The notes beneath the pieces were generated by a model. It searched no databases. It saw only the letters and a list, made by a program, of their open reading frames with translations, and was not told the DNA's origin. From assembly GCA_002709405.1 (NCBI GenBank), contig PAQV01000087.1, positions 23,581 through 87,580 on the forward strand: a stretch of DNA of 64,000 nucleotides, read 5' to 3'. The position numbers and the translations under genes are program-made. Shown here piece after piece: positions 7,534-15,975 of the stretch. Position 1 is the first letter of the stretch, and every line of letters begins with the position of its first letter. This stretch comes from Paracoccaceae bacterium. GTDB taxonomy: Bacteria > Pseudomonadota > Alphaproteobacteria > Rhodobacterales > Rhodobacteraceae.

Positions 7534-8703
7534 CTAGAAGGGCAGGCCCACGTAGTTCTCGGCCAGGTCGCGTTGCGCCGCTTCGGAGCTGGCCAGGTGG
7601 GCCAGCGTGGCCCGGCGCATCTGGGCGGCAAAGCCGTCTTCATCGTCGAACCGGTGCAGCATCATGGTCATCTGCCAGGAGAACCGCATGGCCTTCCAGA
7701 TCCGGTCCAGGGCCCGGGCGGAATAGTCGTCGATGCCGCTGTCGTCGCCCTGTTTCAGCGCCTTGACCAGGGCCTCGTGCAGGTAATGCACATCCGACAC
7801 GGCCAGGTTCAGACCCTTGGCCCCGGTGGGGGGCACGATGTGGGCGGCGTCTCCGACCAGGAACATCCGGCCCCAGCGCAGGGGCTCGGACACGAAGCTG
7901 CGCAGGGGGGCGATGGATTTCTCGATCGAGGGGCCGGTGACCAGGCGGGCGGCGGCGTCTGCCGGGATGCGGCGCTTGAACTCGGTCCAGAAGCGGTCGT
8001 CGGACCAGTCCTCGGGCCGGTCGGACAGCGGCACCTGTACGTAATAGCGCACCAGGTTCGGGTTGCGCATCGAGGCCAGGGCGAAGCCGTGTTCGGAATT
8101 GGCGTAGATCAGCTCGTCGTTGACGGGGGGCGTGCGCGACAGGATGCCCAGCCAGCCGAAGGGGTAGACCCGTTCGAATTCGCGCCGCCTGGCCTCGGGG
8201 ATGGTCTTGCGGCTGACCCCGTGGAACCCGTCGCACCCGGCGACATAGGCGCAGGTCAGCGTGTGGCGGGCGCCGTCGCGCGTGTAGGACACCCGGGCCT
8301 CAGCCGCATCCAGGTCATCGATCACCACGTCCTCGACCCCATGCACGATGGTCGTGCCCATGGCGTCCTGGGCCTGGTACAGATCCTGCGTCACCTCGGT
8401 CTGGCCATAGACCATGACCTGCTTGCCGGTCAGGGCCTTGAAGTCGATGTGGATCTCGCGGTCGCCATCGGTGATCAGGGTGCCGTCGTGGGGGATGCCC
8501 TCGGCATCCAGCCGGGCCGAGACTCCGGCCTCGCGCAGCATCTCGACCGAGCCCCATTCCAGCACACCCGCCCGGATCCGCGACAGGACGTGATCGCGGC
8601 TGGAGCGTTCCAGGATGATCGTCGAGATGCCGGACCGGTTAAGGAACTGCGACAGCAGCAGCCCGGACGGCCCGCCGCCGATGATGACAACCTGATGATC
8701 CAT
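7534..8703 (-). CDS. pobA: 4-hydroxybenzoate 3-monooxygenase
   Basis: 389 aa, the usual length for PobA. Flavoprotein hydroxylase converting 4-hydroxybenzoate plus NADPH and O2 to protocatechuate, the entry to the beta-ketoadipate pathway. FAD-binding motif 'VVIIGGGPSGLLLSQFL' at the N-terminus, 'SRIRAGVLEWGSVEMLREAG' after it, and the second flavin motif 'GDAAHIVPPTGAKGLNLAVS' at about residue 285. A regulator of the AraC family is divergently transcribed 93 bp away, the arrangement typical of pobA-pobR pairs. Downstream ring-cleavage genes (pca) are not in this window. Confidence 0.95.
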   Translation of the reverse strand: MDHQVVIIGGGPSGLLLSQFLNRSGISTIILERSSRDHVLSRIRAGVLEWGSVEMLREAGVSARLDAEGIPHDGTLITDGDREIHIDFKALTGKQVMVYGQTEVTQDLYQAQDAMGTTIVHGVEDVVIDDLDAAEARVSYTRDGARHTLTCAYVAGCDGFHGVSRKTIPEARRREFERVYPFGWLGILSRTPPVNDELIYANSEHGFALASMRNPNLVRYYVQVPLSDRPEDWSDDRFWTEFKRRIPADAAARLVTGPSIEKSIAPLRSFVSEPLRWGRMFLVGDAAHIVPPTGAKGLNLAVSDVHYLHEALVKALKQGDDSGIDDYSARALDRIWKAMRFSWQMTMMLHRFDDEDGFAAQMRRATLAHLASSEAAQRDLAENYVGLPF

Positions 8704-8796
8704 TCTGTGCGCTCCTCCCGCTGAACCCGGCGATCCTACGGGGCGCCCGCCCGGCGCGACATGGACGGCGGGGGCTTGGGCTGGTACTATTCGGGC

Positions 8797-9639
8797 ATGA
8801 CGCAAGGGATCCCGGCCTTCACGCTGTTCGGCGAAACGAGCGAATTTCCGGACGTAGTTCACTGCGAGCGGATCCGCGACCGGGCGCGATTGCACGACTG
8901 GACGATCGCGCCGCACCGGCATCACGAGATGGCCCAGGTGTTCTTCATGCGGCACGGAGAGGCCGAGGTGCTGCTGGACGGCCAGGCCGGCACGCTGGAG
9001 ACAGGGCAGGTCCTGTTCGTGCCTGTGGGCATCGTGCATGGCTTTGCGTTCCGCCAGGGCTGCGAGGGGCTGGTTCTGTCGTTTCCGTCCATCGTGGTGG
9101 CGGGGGTGGCGCGGGCCTCGGCCGCTTTGGGGCAGGCGATGCGCGGGCCGGTGAGCGGAGAGGCGGGGGACTTTGCCGTCACGCTGATGGAACAGATCGA
9201 AAGCTGTTTCCACGGGGCTGGCACTTTTCGGGCGGCCCAGCTGGTGGCGCTCAGCCATGCGTTGTTCGCCACGCTGGCCGCGACCATTGGGCCCGACCTG
9301 CCCGATCCGGTGCCGGGCGATCCGCGGATGCGGGCGTTCGAGGCGCTGATCGGCGAGACCATCGGCGCGGGCTGGCGGGTGGCCGATTACGCCCGGGCGC
9401 TGGCGATCACGCCGGGCCATCTGAACCGGATCTGCCGGGGGGCGACCGGGCGCAGCGCCTCGCAGCAGATCGAAACGGCCCGCATGACCGAGGCCGCCCG
9501 GCTGTTGGCCTTCACCCGGATGAGCGCGGCCGAGATCGGCTATCGGCTGGGGTTCGAGGACCCGTCCTATTTTTCCCGCCGGTTCCGGGCCGTGCGGGGC
9601 GAGACGCCGACGGATTATCGGTCTCGGGTGGCGCGCTAG
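8797..9639 (+). CDS. pobR: AraC-family regulator of pobA (PobR-like)
   Basis: 280 aa. An N-terminal cupin-like sensing domain ('PHRHHEMAQVFFMRHGEAEV', about residues 40-60) is followed by a C-terminal AraC DNA-binding domain with two helix-turn-helices; the second reads 'MSAAEIGYRLGFEDPSYFSR'. Divergent from pobA, so probably its activator with 4-hydroxybenzoate as ligand, as in known AraC-type PobR proteins. ATG 8797 was chosen over 8761 because it matches the natural start of the sensing domain. Its stop overlaps the 3' end of the convergent RraA-like gene by 4 bp. Confidence 0.85.
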   Translation: MTQGIPAFTLFGETSEFPDVVHCERIRDRARLHDWTIAPHRHHEMAQVFFMRHGEAEVLLDGQAGTLETGQVLFVPVGIVHGFAFRQGCEGLVLSFPSIVVAGVARASAALGQAMRGPVSGEAGDFAVTLMEQIESCFHGAGTFRAAQLVALSHALFATLAATIGPDLPDPVPGDPRMRAFEALIGETIGAGWRVADYARALAITPGHLNRICRGATGRSASQQIETARMTEAARLLAFTRMSAAEIGYRLGFEDPSYFSRRFRAVRGETPTDYRSRVAR

Positions 9640-10331
9640 GTGCGGGCGGCCTCGAAGGCGGTCCAGGCCCGTTCGAAGCTGGCAAAGTCGAAGCCGGGCG
9701 CGCGGGCGGCCTGCAGGACGATCTGTTCGGTGTCGCTCATGCGGGCGATGGCGGGGCCAAGCGCGTCCAGGTAGTCGGCCGGGATGACCAGCGCCCCGTG
9801 GCGGTCGGCATGGACCCAGTCGCCGTCGGCGATGGTCAGGCCGAAGATGGAGACCGGGGTGGCGATGTCGCGCACGTGGACAAAGGCATGGGACGGGCCG
9901 ATGGATCCGGCGACGACGGGGAAGCCGTCGGGCAGGTCGCCCAGGTCGCGCATGACGCCGTTGGTCAGGGCGCCCGACAGGCCAAAGCCCTTGTGGACGG
10001 TGGTGTTGATCTCTCCCCAATAGGCGCCGACGGCGTCCGCGCCGTCGAGGTCCTCGACCACGGCGATGGCGGGGCGGGGGCCGGTGGCCATGTGGCGGTA
10101 ATAGTCCATGCGCCGGGCGCGGATGACGTCAGGCGGCTCGGTGGCCGGGGCGTTCGCGGCGATCTTGGCAGTGCGGGCTTGGCCGACCATGGCCCCCGCA
10201 TCCGGGGCCGAGCACAGCATGGTGCCGCGGGTGAACCTGTCGAACCCGCGCTTGCCCTCGACGACCTCGATGGCATTGCAGACGGTGGGGGTGTCGACGC
10301 TGCGCAGCAGGGTCAGAAGATCGGGGGTCAT
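9636..10331 (-). CDS. RraA-like / HMG-aldolase family protein
   Basis: 231 aa. Belongs to the RraA/4-hydroxy-4-methyl-2-oxoglutarate aldolase fold, divalent-metal enzymes that cleave hydroxy-oxo acids to pyruvate (or oxaloacetate). The metal and substrate loop is readable: 'GALTNGVMRDLGDLPDGFPV' with the conserved R-D, then 'HADRHGALVIP'. It is the last gene of a long leftward operon with methyltransferase, cupin, NTF2-like and dehydrogenase genes, so an aldolase or decarboxylase step at the end of that catabolic route is plausible (inference). Confidence 0.75.
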   Translation of the reverse strand: MTPDLLTLLRSVDTPTVCNAIEVVEGKRGFDRFTRGTMLCSAPDAGAMVGQARTAKIAANAPATEPPDVIRARRMDYYRHMATGPRPAIAVVEDLDGADAVGAYWGEINTTVHKGFGLSGALTNGVMRDLGDLPDGFPVVAGSIGPSHAFVHVRDIATPVSIFGLTIADGDWVHADRHGALVIPADYLDALGPAIARMSDTEQIVLQAARAPGFDFASFERAWTAFEAART

Positions 10332-10354
10332 GGGGGGCTCCTGCTGGTTGGGGG

Positions 10355-10969
10355 TCAGGCGTCCTTGCGGGCCATCAGCACGCTGTGATCCTGGGTTTCG
10401 GGGTCCTGGGCCATGAAGCCGGTCAGGCGCAGGCCGTTGTCTTCGAGGCAGCGCGCATAGCCCGCCGGCGACAGCGAGGCATGATAGACCTGTTCGGTGC
10501 CGACCGTGCCGTCCACCGCGCCATGGGCCGGGCCGACGGTGGTCAGGAAGGCGCCACCGGGCACCAGATGGGTGGCGATGCGGGCGATGCAGTCGGTCTG
10601 TTCCTCGGGGCGCAGGTGGAAGAAGCTGTTCCAGGCGATGATCCCGTCGAACCGGTCGGGCAGGTCCAGCGCGCGCATGTCGGCCTGCCGCCAGTCGCCC
10701 CCGGGCCAGCGGGAGCGGGCGATATCCAGCATGGCGGCGGCGAAATCGACGCCGGTGACCCGGAACCCCTCGGCGATGAACCAGCGGGCGATCGGATCGC
10801 CCGTACCGCAGCCCAGGTCCAGCACGCGCCCGCCGGCGGGCAGGCTGGCGGTGAACCGGGCCAGCCACTTGGCCTCGAAGAGGGCGCGGGACCGGGCGGC
10901 GTCATAGGCCGCGGCCTGCCGTTCGTAGACGTCGCGCGTGTCGTCGGGATCTGGACTCAGCCCGCCCAT
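10355..10969 (-). CDS. Class I SAM-dependent methyltransferase
   Basis: 204 aa. Rossmann methyltransferase with motif I 'GGRVLDLGCGTGDPIARWFI' (about residue 47), the acidic end of strand 2 in 'GFRVTGVDFAAAMLDIARSR', and 'FDGIIAWNSFFHL' as motif IV. It overlaps the upstream cupin gene by 13 bp, so it is part of the same transcript. Substrate unknown. Among catabolic genes it may methylate a small molecule or detoxify an intermediate. Confidence 0.8.
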   Translation of the reverse strand: MGGLSPDPDDTRDVYERQAAAYDAARSRALFEAKWLARFTASLPAGGRVLDLGCGTGDPIARWFIAEGFRVTGVDFAAAMLDIARSRWPGGDWRQADMRALDLPDRFDGIIAWNSFFHLRPEEQTDCIARIATHLVPGGAFLTTVGPAHGAVDGTVGTEQVYHASLSPAGYARCLEDNGLRLTGFMAQDPETQDHSVLMARKDA

Positions 10970-11937
10970 GTCGCCCCCGCGGGATCATCGGTGCCCACAA
11001 CGCGGTACATCGCGGCCTCGCCGGTCATGGCGGGCAGGGCGGTATGGGCCAGGCCCTCGGGCACCGACATGGTGTCGCCGGGGGCCAGCGTGGTGGAGCC
11101 CCCGTCCCAGGACACGCGCCAGTGGCCCTTCACGGGCATCAGCACGATCGGCCGGTCATGGCTGTTCGGCGTGTCGGAGGCCGAGGCGCGGGTGATGAAA
11201 TCGACCTCGAACCCCGGCTTGTCCCGCAGGATCCCGGTTTCGCCGATCACCGTCGCGGGCGTACGGTCGGCCAGGGCGACAAGGTCCCAGTAGCGGGCGA
11301 CGTGGTTGGGCAGCACCTCGGCGGTGGTGGGTTCGGGGCGCTTGGCCAGTTCGGCGTCCGACATGACGGGCATGGGGGCCACGCCCTCGGGCAGGCGCTC
11401 CTGCTTCCTGGTGTCATAAAGCTTTCCGTTCTCGCCCAGGACCAGCCCGTGATCGGCCGCGTCCTCGATCACCTGGGGGGCCCACATGACCCCGCCGCCG
11501 GCGTCGTCTCCGCCCAGGATGGCCATGATCATCCCGTAATCCGTGCCGATGTTCTCGAACCCCCGGAAGATGCCGGTGGGGATGTTGAAGATGTCGCCGG
11601 GTTCCAGCACGACTTCGCCGGCTGTGCCCCAGCGGCCCCAGAAGAAGCGCCAGCGGCCCGACAGGACAAAGAAGGCCTCGGCCGTGTGGTGATCGTGCAG
11701 CGAGTTGCGGCATTTTGGCGGCTGGCCGGCAGCCCCGATGTTGAAACCATGGGGCAGCGAGATATGCACGTGCTGGTCGGGGCTTTCCGAGACGCCGCCG
11801 CCGATGATCGTGAAGTTTTCCTTCTGGTCCGATCCGGGGGTGTGGGCGTCGATGAAGGCGGTCTTGCAGGGTTTCAGCTCGCCATAGCGGACGATGCGAG
11901 AGGCCATGTCTTGCGGGGTCATGTCTTGTGGGGTCAT
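10957..11937 (-). CDS. Two-domain cupin protein
   Basis: 326 aa. Bicupin: the first barrel carries the metal-binding pattern 'NSLHDHHTAEAFFVLSGRWR' with three histidines and a glutamate and closes with 'EPGDIFNIPTGIFRGFENI'; the second barrel ('PIVLMPVKGHWRVSWDGG', 'LAPGDTMSVPEGLAHTAL') has fewer metal ligands. This layout suits a dioxygenase, isomerase or sugar-binding cupin. Starts are ambiguous: ATGs at 11973, 11937, 11922 and 11907 are all in frame, the last three spaced 15 bp apart by a small direct repeat. 11937 is preferred because CAGGA precedes it. It sits in the NTF2/dehydrogenase operon. Confidence 0.75.
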   Translation of the reverse strand: MTPQDMTPQDMASRIVRYGELKPCKTAFIDAHTPGSDQKENFTIIGGGVSESPDQHVHISLPHGFNIGAAGQPPKCRNSLHDHHTAEAFFVLSGRWRFFWGRWGTAGEVVLEPGDIFNIPTGIFRGFENIGTDYGMIMAILGGDDAGGGVMWAPQVIEDAADHGLVLGENGKLYDTRKQERLPEGVAPMPVMSDAELAKRPEPTTAEVLPNHVARYWDLVALADRTPATVIGETGILRDKPGFEVDFITRASASDTPNSHDRPIVLMPVKGHWRVSWDGGSTTLAPGDTMSVPEGLAHTALPAMTGEAAMYRVVGTDDPAGATWAG

Positions 11938-11940
11938 GTC
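11905..11940. repeat. 15-bp direct repeat at the cupin start
   Basis: CATGTCTTGCGGGGT at 11905-11919 and CATGTCTTGTGGGGT at 11920-11934, followed by a partial third unit. Each encodes Met-Thr-Pro-Gln-Asp on the minus strand, so the number of units shifts the possible start codon by five residues. Confidence 0.7.
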
Positions 11941-12073
11941 TGGGGATCCTGTGGTGGTCTGGGGAAAGGGCACGACAGGTCCTTTCCCGGGGGCCGCAGG
12001 TTCAGACGGCGCGCGCGCAGGGCGGCGCGGTGGGCATGGAAGCGCCGCCAGGATTCACAGGCGCAAAGGCCCA

Positions 12074-13099
12074 TCACAGGTGTCCCGTCTGCAGCAGGAT
12101 CTGTTTCCAGACAGCGGTTTCGTCAAAAAGCGTCCATTCCCGGCGCAGGGTCGGGCGGCCGCCGGTCAGGGCACCGAACTCGGCATGGGAAATCCCCAGG
12201 ATGAACACCTCGGCCCCGGTGGGGGGTCCGAAGGCGCCCCAGCCGTCGTGGGTCCCGTGCAGGCTCCAGCGCAGGGCGGACCGGGGGGGCATCATCGGGT
12301 CGTCGCGCCCGATCTGGTGGTGGATGGTGAAGGTCGCATTGGGGAAGGACGCGCGCAGGCCCATCCAGAAGCGGTCGGCCCCGTCATGGGACAGGGTGTC
12401 GACCCCGCCGGGGTAGGACAGGTTGGCCGCCCGGTCGTAACCTTCGGGAATAACGGTGAAATCCGCGGCCATGATGCGGGTCAGGATATCGGCATGACGC
12501 TGGCCCCATGCGTTGTCGTTGCCGCTGCCCGTGTAGGGGCCGGCGACCTCGGTCGCGGGGGTGTAGGGCCGCACGCAGGCCTCGGGCCCGCCCTCGCGGG
12601 CGATCAGGTCGCGGGCATAGTCGCGCGGGTCGATGCCCAGTTGCCGGACGATGGCCCCCTGGTCGCGGATCAGCCATTCGTCGTTGATCTGGTTGGCGAT
12701 GGCATGGCAATCGGCCAGGATCCGGTAGTGCAGCTTGCGGCCCGTCGGCGCGCCGTAGACCCCCGGGTTGGCATGGGTCGCGGTCGAGTGCAGCCGATGC
12801 GACGACAGCATCCCGGCCTCGGGCGTGCCCGACCAGATGACATCCTCGCCGTAAAGCGTGCGGTCGGGGAACTCGGCCAGGGTCGCCATGGTCGCGGCGA
12901 TCACGCCCTGGTTGCCCACCACCACCGAGGCCGGCGACCGCACCACGATGTCGGGCGCGTAATAGTCATGCAGGGTGGCGATGCCCCGGTCTTCCCAGAT
13001 CTCCTTGGTGATGCCGATGATGTAATCGGGGAAATCGGTGAACTTGGCGTCAAAGCCGGTCATGGAAGCCGTTTGGGAAGCAGTTTGGGGGGCGTTCAT
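12074..13099 (-). CDS. NTF2/SnoaL-like protein 1
   Basis: 341 aa, two NTF2-like (SnoaL-type, ester-cyclase-like) cone domains in tandem. Domain 1 (about residues 20-150) has 'YYAPDIVVRSPASVVVGNQG' and ends in 'NDEWLIRDQGAIVRQLGID', the same terminal signature found in the three other NTF2-like proteins of this locus. Domain 2 carries 'FWMGLRASFPNATFTIHHQI'. No signal peptide. Its ATG overlaps the stop of the upstream lacI-type gene (ATGA). The family includes cyclases, isomerases and dehydratases; the reaction here is unknown. Confidence 0.75.
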   Translation of the reverse strand: MNAPQTASQTASMTGFDAKFTDFPDYIIGITKEIWEDRGIATLHDYYAPDIVVRSPASVVVGNQGVIAATMATLAEFPDRTLYGEDVIWSGTPEAGMLSSHRLHSTATHANPGVYGAPTGRKLHYRILADCHAIANQINDEWLIRDQGAIVRQLGIDPRDYARDLIAREGGPEACVRPYTPATEVAGPYTGSGNDNAWGQRHADILTRIMAADFTVIPEGYDRAANLSYPGGVDTLSHDGADRFWMGLRASFPNATFTIHHQIGRDDPMMPPRSALRWSLHGTHDGWGAFGPPTGAEVFILGISHAEFGALTGGRPTLRREWTLFDETAVWKQILLQTGHL

Positions 13100-14115
13100 T
13101 GGGTCCATCCTTCGGGAATGCGGGCCGAGCCGCGCAGGATCAGGGGCGCGTCCAGCGCCTCGCGGCGCGGAGGCGTCGCCGGATCGGCGATCTGGGCCAG
13201 CAAGATATCGACCGTCTCGGCCACCATCGCGTTGGCGCGCTGGCGGATCGTGGTCAGGTTGTAGGCGAGCCAACCGGCGGCGGGCACGTCGTCATATCCC
13301 ACGACAGATACGTCCCCGGGCACCGACAGGCCCAATTCAAAGCGCAGCGTGTCCATCACCGCCATGGCCATGTGGTCATTGGCCACGAAGACCGCGTCGG
13401 GCGGGTCCTGGGCGAACATGCGGCGGGTGGCGGCGCAGGCCTCGTCCAGCATGAAATTGCCGATCTCGCGGGCGTGCAGGGTGTGACCGGCCGCGCGCAA
13501 CCCGTCGATGAACCCCGCCTCGCGGTCACGCTGGGTCGAGGCCCCGTCCCACCCGGCGATATGGGCGATCTTGCGGTGTCCTCCGGCCAGCAGCAGGTCC
13601 GCCACCTTGCGGCCCCCGGCGTAATTGTCCGAGGTCACGGCCGACATGTCCGGGTCGTCCTGCGAGCGGTTGAACAGCACCATGGGCACCCCGGCGGCCC
13701 GGCAGCGGGCCGACAGGTCCGACGACAGCGCGACCGAGGCGGCGATGATCCCGTCGACCTGGTAGTCCAGCAGCTCGTCCAGCACCGTGTCGATGTTGCC
13801 GGCGGTCTGGGCGGCCATGAAGATCAGCACGTGATAGCCCTCGGCCTGCAGCGCGTTCGACAGCCGCTCCAGCACGTCGGGATAGAACTGGTTGTCGAGA
13901 TAGGCGACCACCAGCCCGATGATGCGCGACCGGCCCGACACGACGGCCCGGGCCAGCGCATTGGGCCGGTAGCCCAGCTCGGCCGCCGCCTTGCGCACCT
14001 TGTCGGCGGTCTTTTGCGACACCGACGCGCCGGGCGTGAACACCCGGCTGACTGCCGACTGGCTGACGCCCGCGCGGGCCGCGACTTCGGCCGACGTGAT
14101 CCTCCCCCGTTCCAT
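13096..14115 (-). CDS. LacI-family transcriptional regulator
   Basis: 339 aa. The N-terminal LacI helix-turn-helix is clear: 'ITSAEVAARAGVSQSAVSRV' followed by 'QKTADKVRKAAAELGYRPNA'. A periplasmic-binding-protein-like sensing domain follows ('IIGLVVAYLDNQFYPDVLER', 'DAVFVANDHMAMAVMDTLRF'). It lies inside the operon it probably controls, coupled to the SDR gene (shared base in TGATG) and to the next NTF2-like gene (ATGA). Two LacI-type palindromes in the divergent promoter at 22.3 kb are its likely targets (inference). The ligand is presumably the sugar-like substrate imported by the local ABC system. Confidence 0.9.
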   Translation of the reverse strand: MERGRITSAEVAARAGVSQSAVSRVFTPGASVSQKTADKVRKAAAELGYRPNALARAVVSGRSRIIGLVVAYLDNQFYPDVLERLSNALQAEGYHVLIFMAAQTAGNIDTVLDELLDYQVDGIIAASVALSSDLSARCRAAGVPMVLFNRSQDDPDMSAVTSDNYAGGRKVADLLLAGGHRKIAHIAGWDGASTQRDREAGFIDGLRAAGHTLHAREIGNFMLDEACAATRRMFAQDPPDAVFVANDHMAMAVMDTLRFELGLSVPGDVSVVGYDDVPAAGWLAYNLTTIRQRANAMVAETVDILLAQIADPATPPRREALDAPLILRGSARIPEGWTQ

Positions 14116-14882
14116 CAATCCGCCGTCCAGCCTCCGTCCACCATCAGCGCGCTGCCGGTGATCAGGGCGCTGGCCTCCGAGGCCAGGAAGACCGCCGCGC
14201 CCATGATGTCCTCGACCTGGCCGACGCGGGGCAGCTTGATCTTGTCCTCGACCCAGGCCCGGCGGACGGGATCGTCGAAGGTGGGCCGGGTCAGGGGCGT
14301 CAGGATGAAGGTCGGGCAGATCGTGTTGACCCGGATGTTGCGCGGCCCCCATTCGATGGCCATCGCCTTGGTGAAGCCTTCGACCGCGTGCTTGGTGGCC
14401 GCATAGACCGCCCGGTCGATCCCCCCCACGTGGGCCATCTGCGACGAGATGTTGATCAGCGATCCGGGCGTGCCGGCCGCGATCATGCCCCGGGCCACGG
14501 CGCGGGTCAGGAAATAGGCCCCCTTGATGTTCAGGTCGCTGACCGCGTCGAAATCGGGTTCGGTCGTGTCCACGGCCGGCGAATGGATCGCCAGCCCGGC
14601 CGAGTTGACCAGCACGTCGAAGGGCCCCTCGGCCGCCACCGCAGCCTCGGTCGCCGCCACGTCGGCCACGTCCAGCGCCAGGCTGCGCGCCGCCAGGCCC
14701 TTGGCCACAAGTGCTGCCTCCAGCTCGGCCAGCTTGTCCGTCGACCGGGCGGCCAGGGTGACCTCGGCCCCGGCTTCGGCCAGGGCCACCGCGCAGGCCA
14801 GCCCGATACCCGAAGAGGCTCCGGCCACCAGGGCCCGCTTGCCATCCAGCCGGAACGAAGGTGTCGTCGGCAATTCCATCAT
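14115..14882 (-). CDS. Short-chain dehydrogenase/reductase (SDR)
   Basis: 255 aa, classical SDR oxidising or reducing a secondary alcohol with NAD(P). Cofactor motif 'LVAGASSGIGLACAVALAEA', the N-x-A-G-like 'VLVNSAGLAI', and the catalytic Ser-Tyr-Lys in 'INISSQMAHVGGIDRAVYAA' followed by 'TKHAV'. Overlapped at both ends: its ATGATG contains the stop of the upstream NTF2-like gene, and its TGA shares a base with the lacI start. It probably works with the HisD/HpsN-like dehydrogenase of the same operon on one polyol- or sugar-like substrate (inference). Confidence 0.88.
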   Translation of the reverse strand: MMELPTTPSFRLDGKRALVAGASSGIGLACAVALAEAGAEVTLAARSTDKLAELEAALVAKGLAARSLALDVADVAATEAAVAAEGPFDVLVNSAGLAIHSPAVDTTEPDFDAVSDLNIKGAYFLTRAVARGMIAAGTPGSLINISSQMAHVGGIDRAVYAATKHAVEGFTKAMAIEWGPRNIRVNTICPTFILTPLTRPTFDDPVRRAWVEDKIKLPRVGQVEDIMGAAVFLASEASALITGSALMVDGGWTAD

Positions 14883-15931
14883 CTGTCTCCCACCGCGAAG
14901 GGCAGGCGCCCGGGGACGCGCACCTTGTTGAACTCCCGCAGCCGGGCAAAGACATCGACCCCCAGCTGCCGGTAGGCATCCAGAAGATCGACCATCACCC
15001 AGTTCTCGCGGATCTTCCCGTTCTCGATCCGCCAGAAATCCAGGCTGCGCATGGTGATCTTCTTGCCCGATGGCGCGATGCCCATCCAGCCGTCATGGGT
15101 CACGGTCTGGATCATGTTCGGCCAGCCGGTGACCGCAGCATAAGGCCCGTCGCCGAAGAAATGGTAGGTGATGTCGTCGACATACTGGCCCCGGTCGGGC
15201 ATGCCGTTCAGGAAGGGGATCTGGTGCCAGTTGCGGAACCCCGCGATGCCCCGCCCGGTGCCGATCCCCGCCGGCCCGTACCAGGTCATGCGCTCGTGCC
15301 AGAAGCGCGGCATCTCCATCACCTCCGGCCCGCCCTGGCTGGGATGACGCTTCATGTGCTCCAGCATGTCGATGATGTGCTGTTGCGACGCGCGCGAGGC
15401 CGCCTCGTCCCAGGGTCCCTGCACGATCCCGTCAAGCGTCGCCGGTCCCGGAATACAGAACTCGCGGCCCAGGCTGGGGGCCATCGGCCAGGCATTGGCC
15501 TGCATCATCACCTCGGGAATGTCCCACAGGGTCTGGATCTCGGTGACCCGACCCGCCTCGAACCGGTAGAACTCGTGGAACCGCATGTGGGTCAGGTGCC
15601 CGGTCGGCGGAATATCCAGCCAGGGTGCCACGAAGGTGCCGACGTAATGCCCCCCGCAGCCGACCCAGTCGCCCCCGTCCTCGTCCAGTCCGCCCATGAC
15701 GATCCAGTCCCGCCGCTCCAGGTCGGGCATCGCCTCCAACAAAGGCGCGTAGCAGGTCGCGTAAAACGCCTCCGGCCCCAGAAGGTCGCCGAAGGGATGC
15801 GGCATGTGCACCACCGCATCGGGCGCCATCACGCCCTCCAGCGCCGCCATGACGCCATCGGTGTCGAAATCGGCCATCGCCGCCCGCATCGGGACCAGGG
15901 CTGCCTTGTTGGATGTATGTATGTCGCTCAT
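14879..15931 (-). CDS. NTF2/SnoaL-like protein 2
   Basis: 350 aa, two NTF2-like domains. Domain 1 has 'HMPHPFGDLLGPEAFYATCY' and 'EFYRFEAGRVTEIQTLWDIP'; domain 2 starts at 'PRFWHERMTWYGPAGIG' and ends with 'ENWVMVDLLDAYRQLGVD'. Both halves align by eye with protein 4 of this locus (22405-23403), for instance 'WYGPAGIG' against 'WWGPAGIG'. The ATG at 15931 is followed by 'SDIHTSNKA'. A member of a repeated Rhodobacteraceae intergenic motif lies just upstream. Function unknown; cytoplasmic by lack of a signal sequence. Confidence 0.78.
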   Translation of the reverse strand: MSDIHTSNKAALVPMRAAMADFDTDGVMAALEGVMAPDAVVHMPHPFGDLLGPEAFYATCYAPLLEAMPDLERRDWIVMGGLDEDGGDWVGCGGHYVGTFVAPWLDIPPTGHLTHMRFHEFYRFEAGRVTEIQTLWDIPEVMMQANAWPMAPSLGREFCIPGPATLDGIVQGPWDEAASRASQQHIIDMLEHMKRHPSQGGPEVMEMPRFWHERMTWYGPAGIGTGRGIAGFRNWHQIPFLNGMPDRGQYVDDITYHFFGDGPYAAVTGWPNMIQTVTHDGWMGIAPSGKKITMRSLDFWRIENGKIRENWVMVDLLDAYRQLGVDVFARLREFNKVRVPGRLPFAVGDR

Positions 15932-15933
15932 GT

Positions 15934-15956
15934 CTTCATCTTTGTGAAAATACGCA
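15934..15956 (+). repeat. CATCTTTG-nn-AAAATACGC intergenic motif, copy 1
   Basis: CTTCATCTTTGTGAAAATAC followed by GCA on the plus strand, in the 44-bp gap between the HpsN-like and NTF2-like-2 genes. It matches a second copy at 17859-17881 in the opposite orientation at 21 of 23 positions. From memory, similar motifs recur between genes in Rhodobacteraceae; the role is unknown. Confidence 0.55.
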
Positions 15957-15975
15957 TCTCGCCCGCCGGATCCGC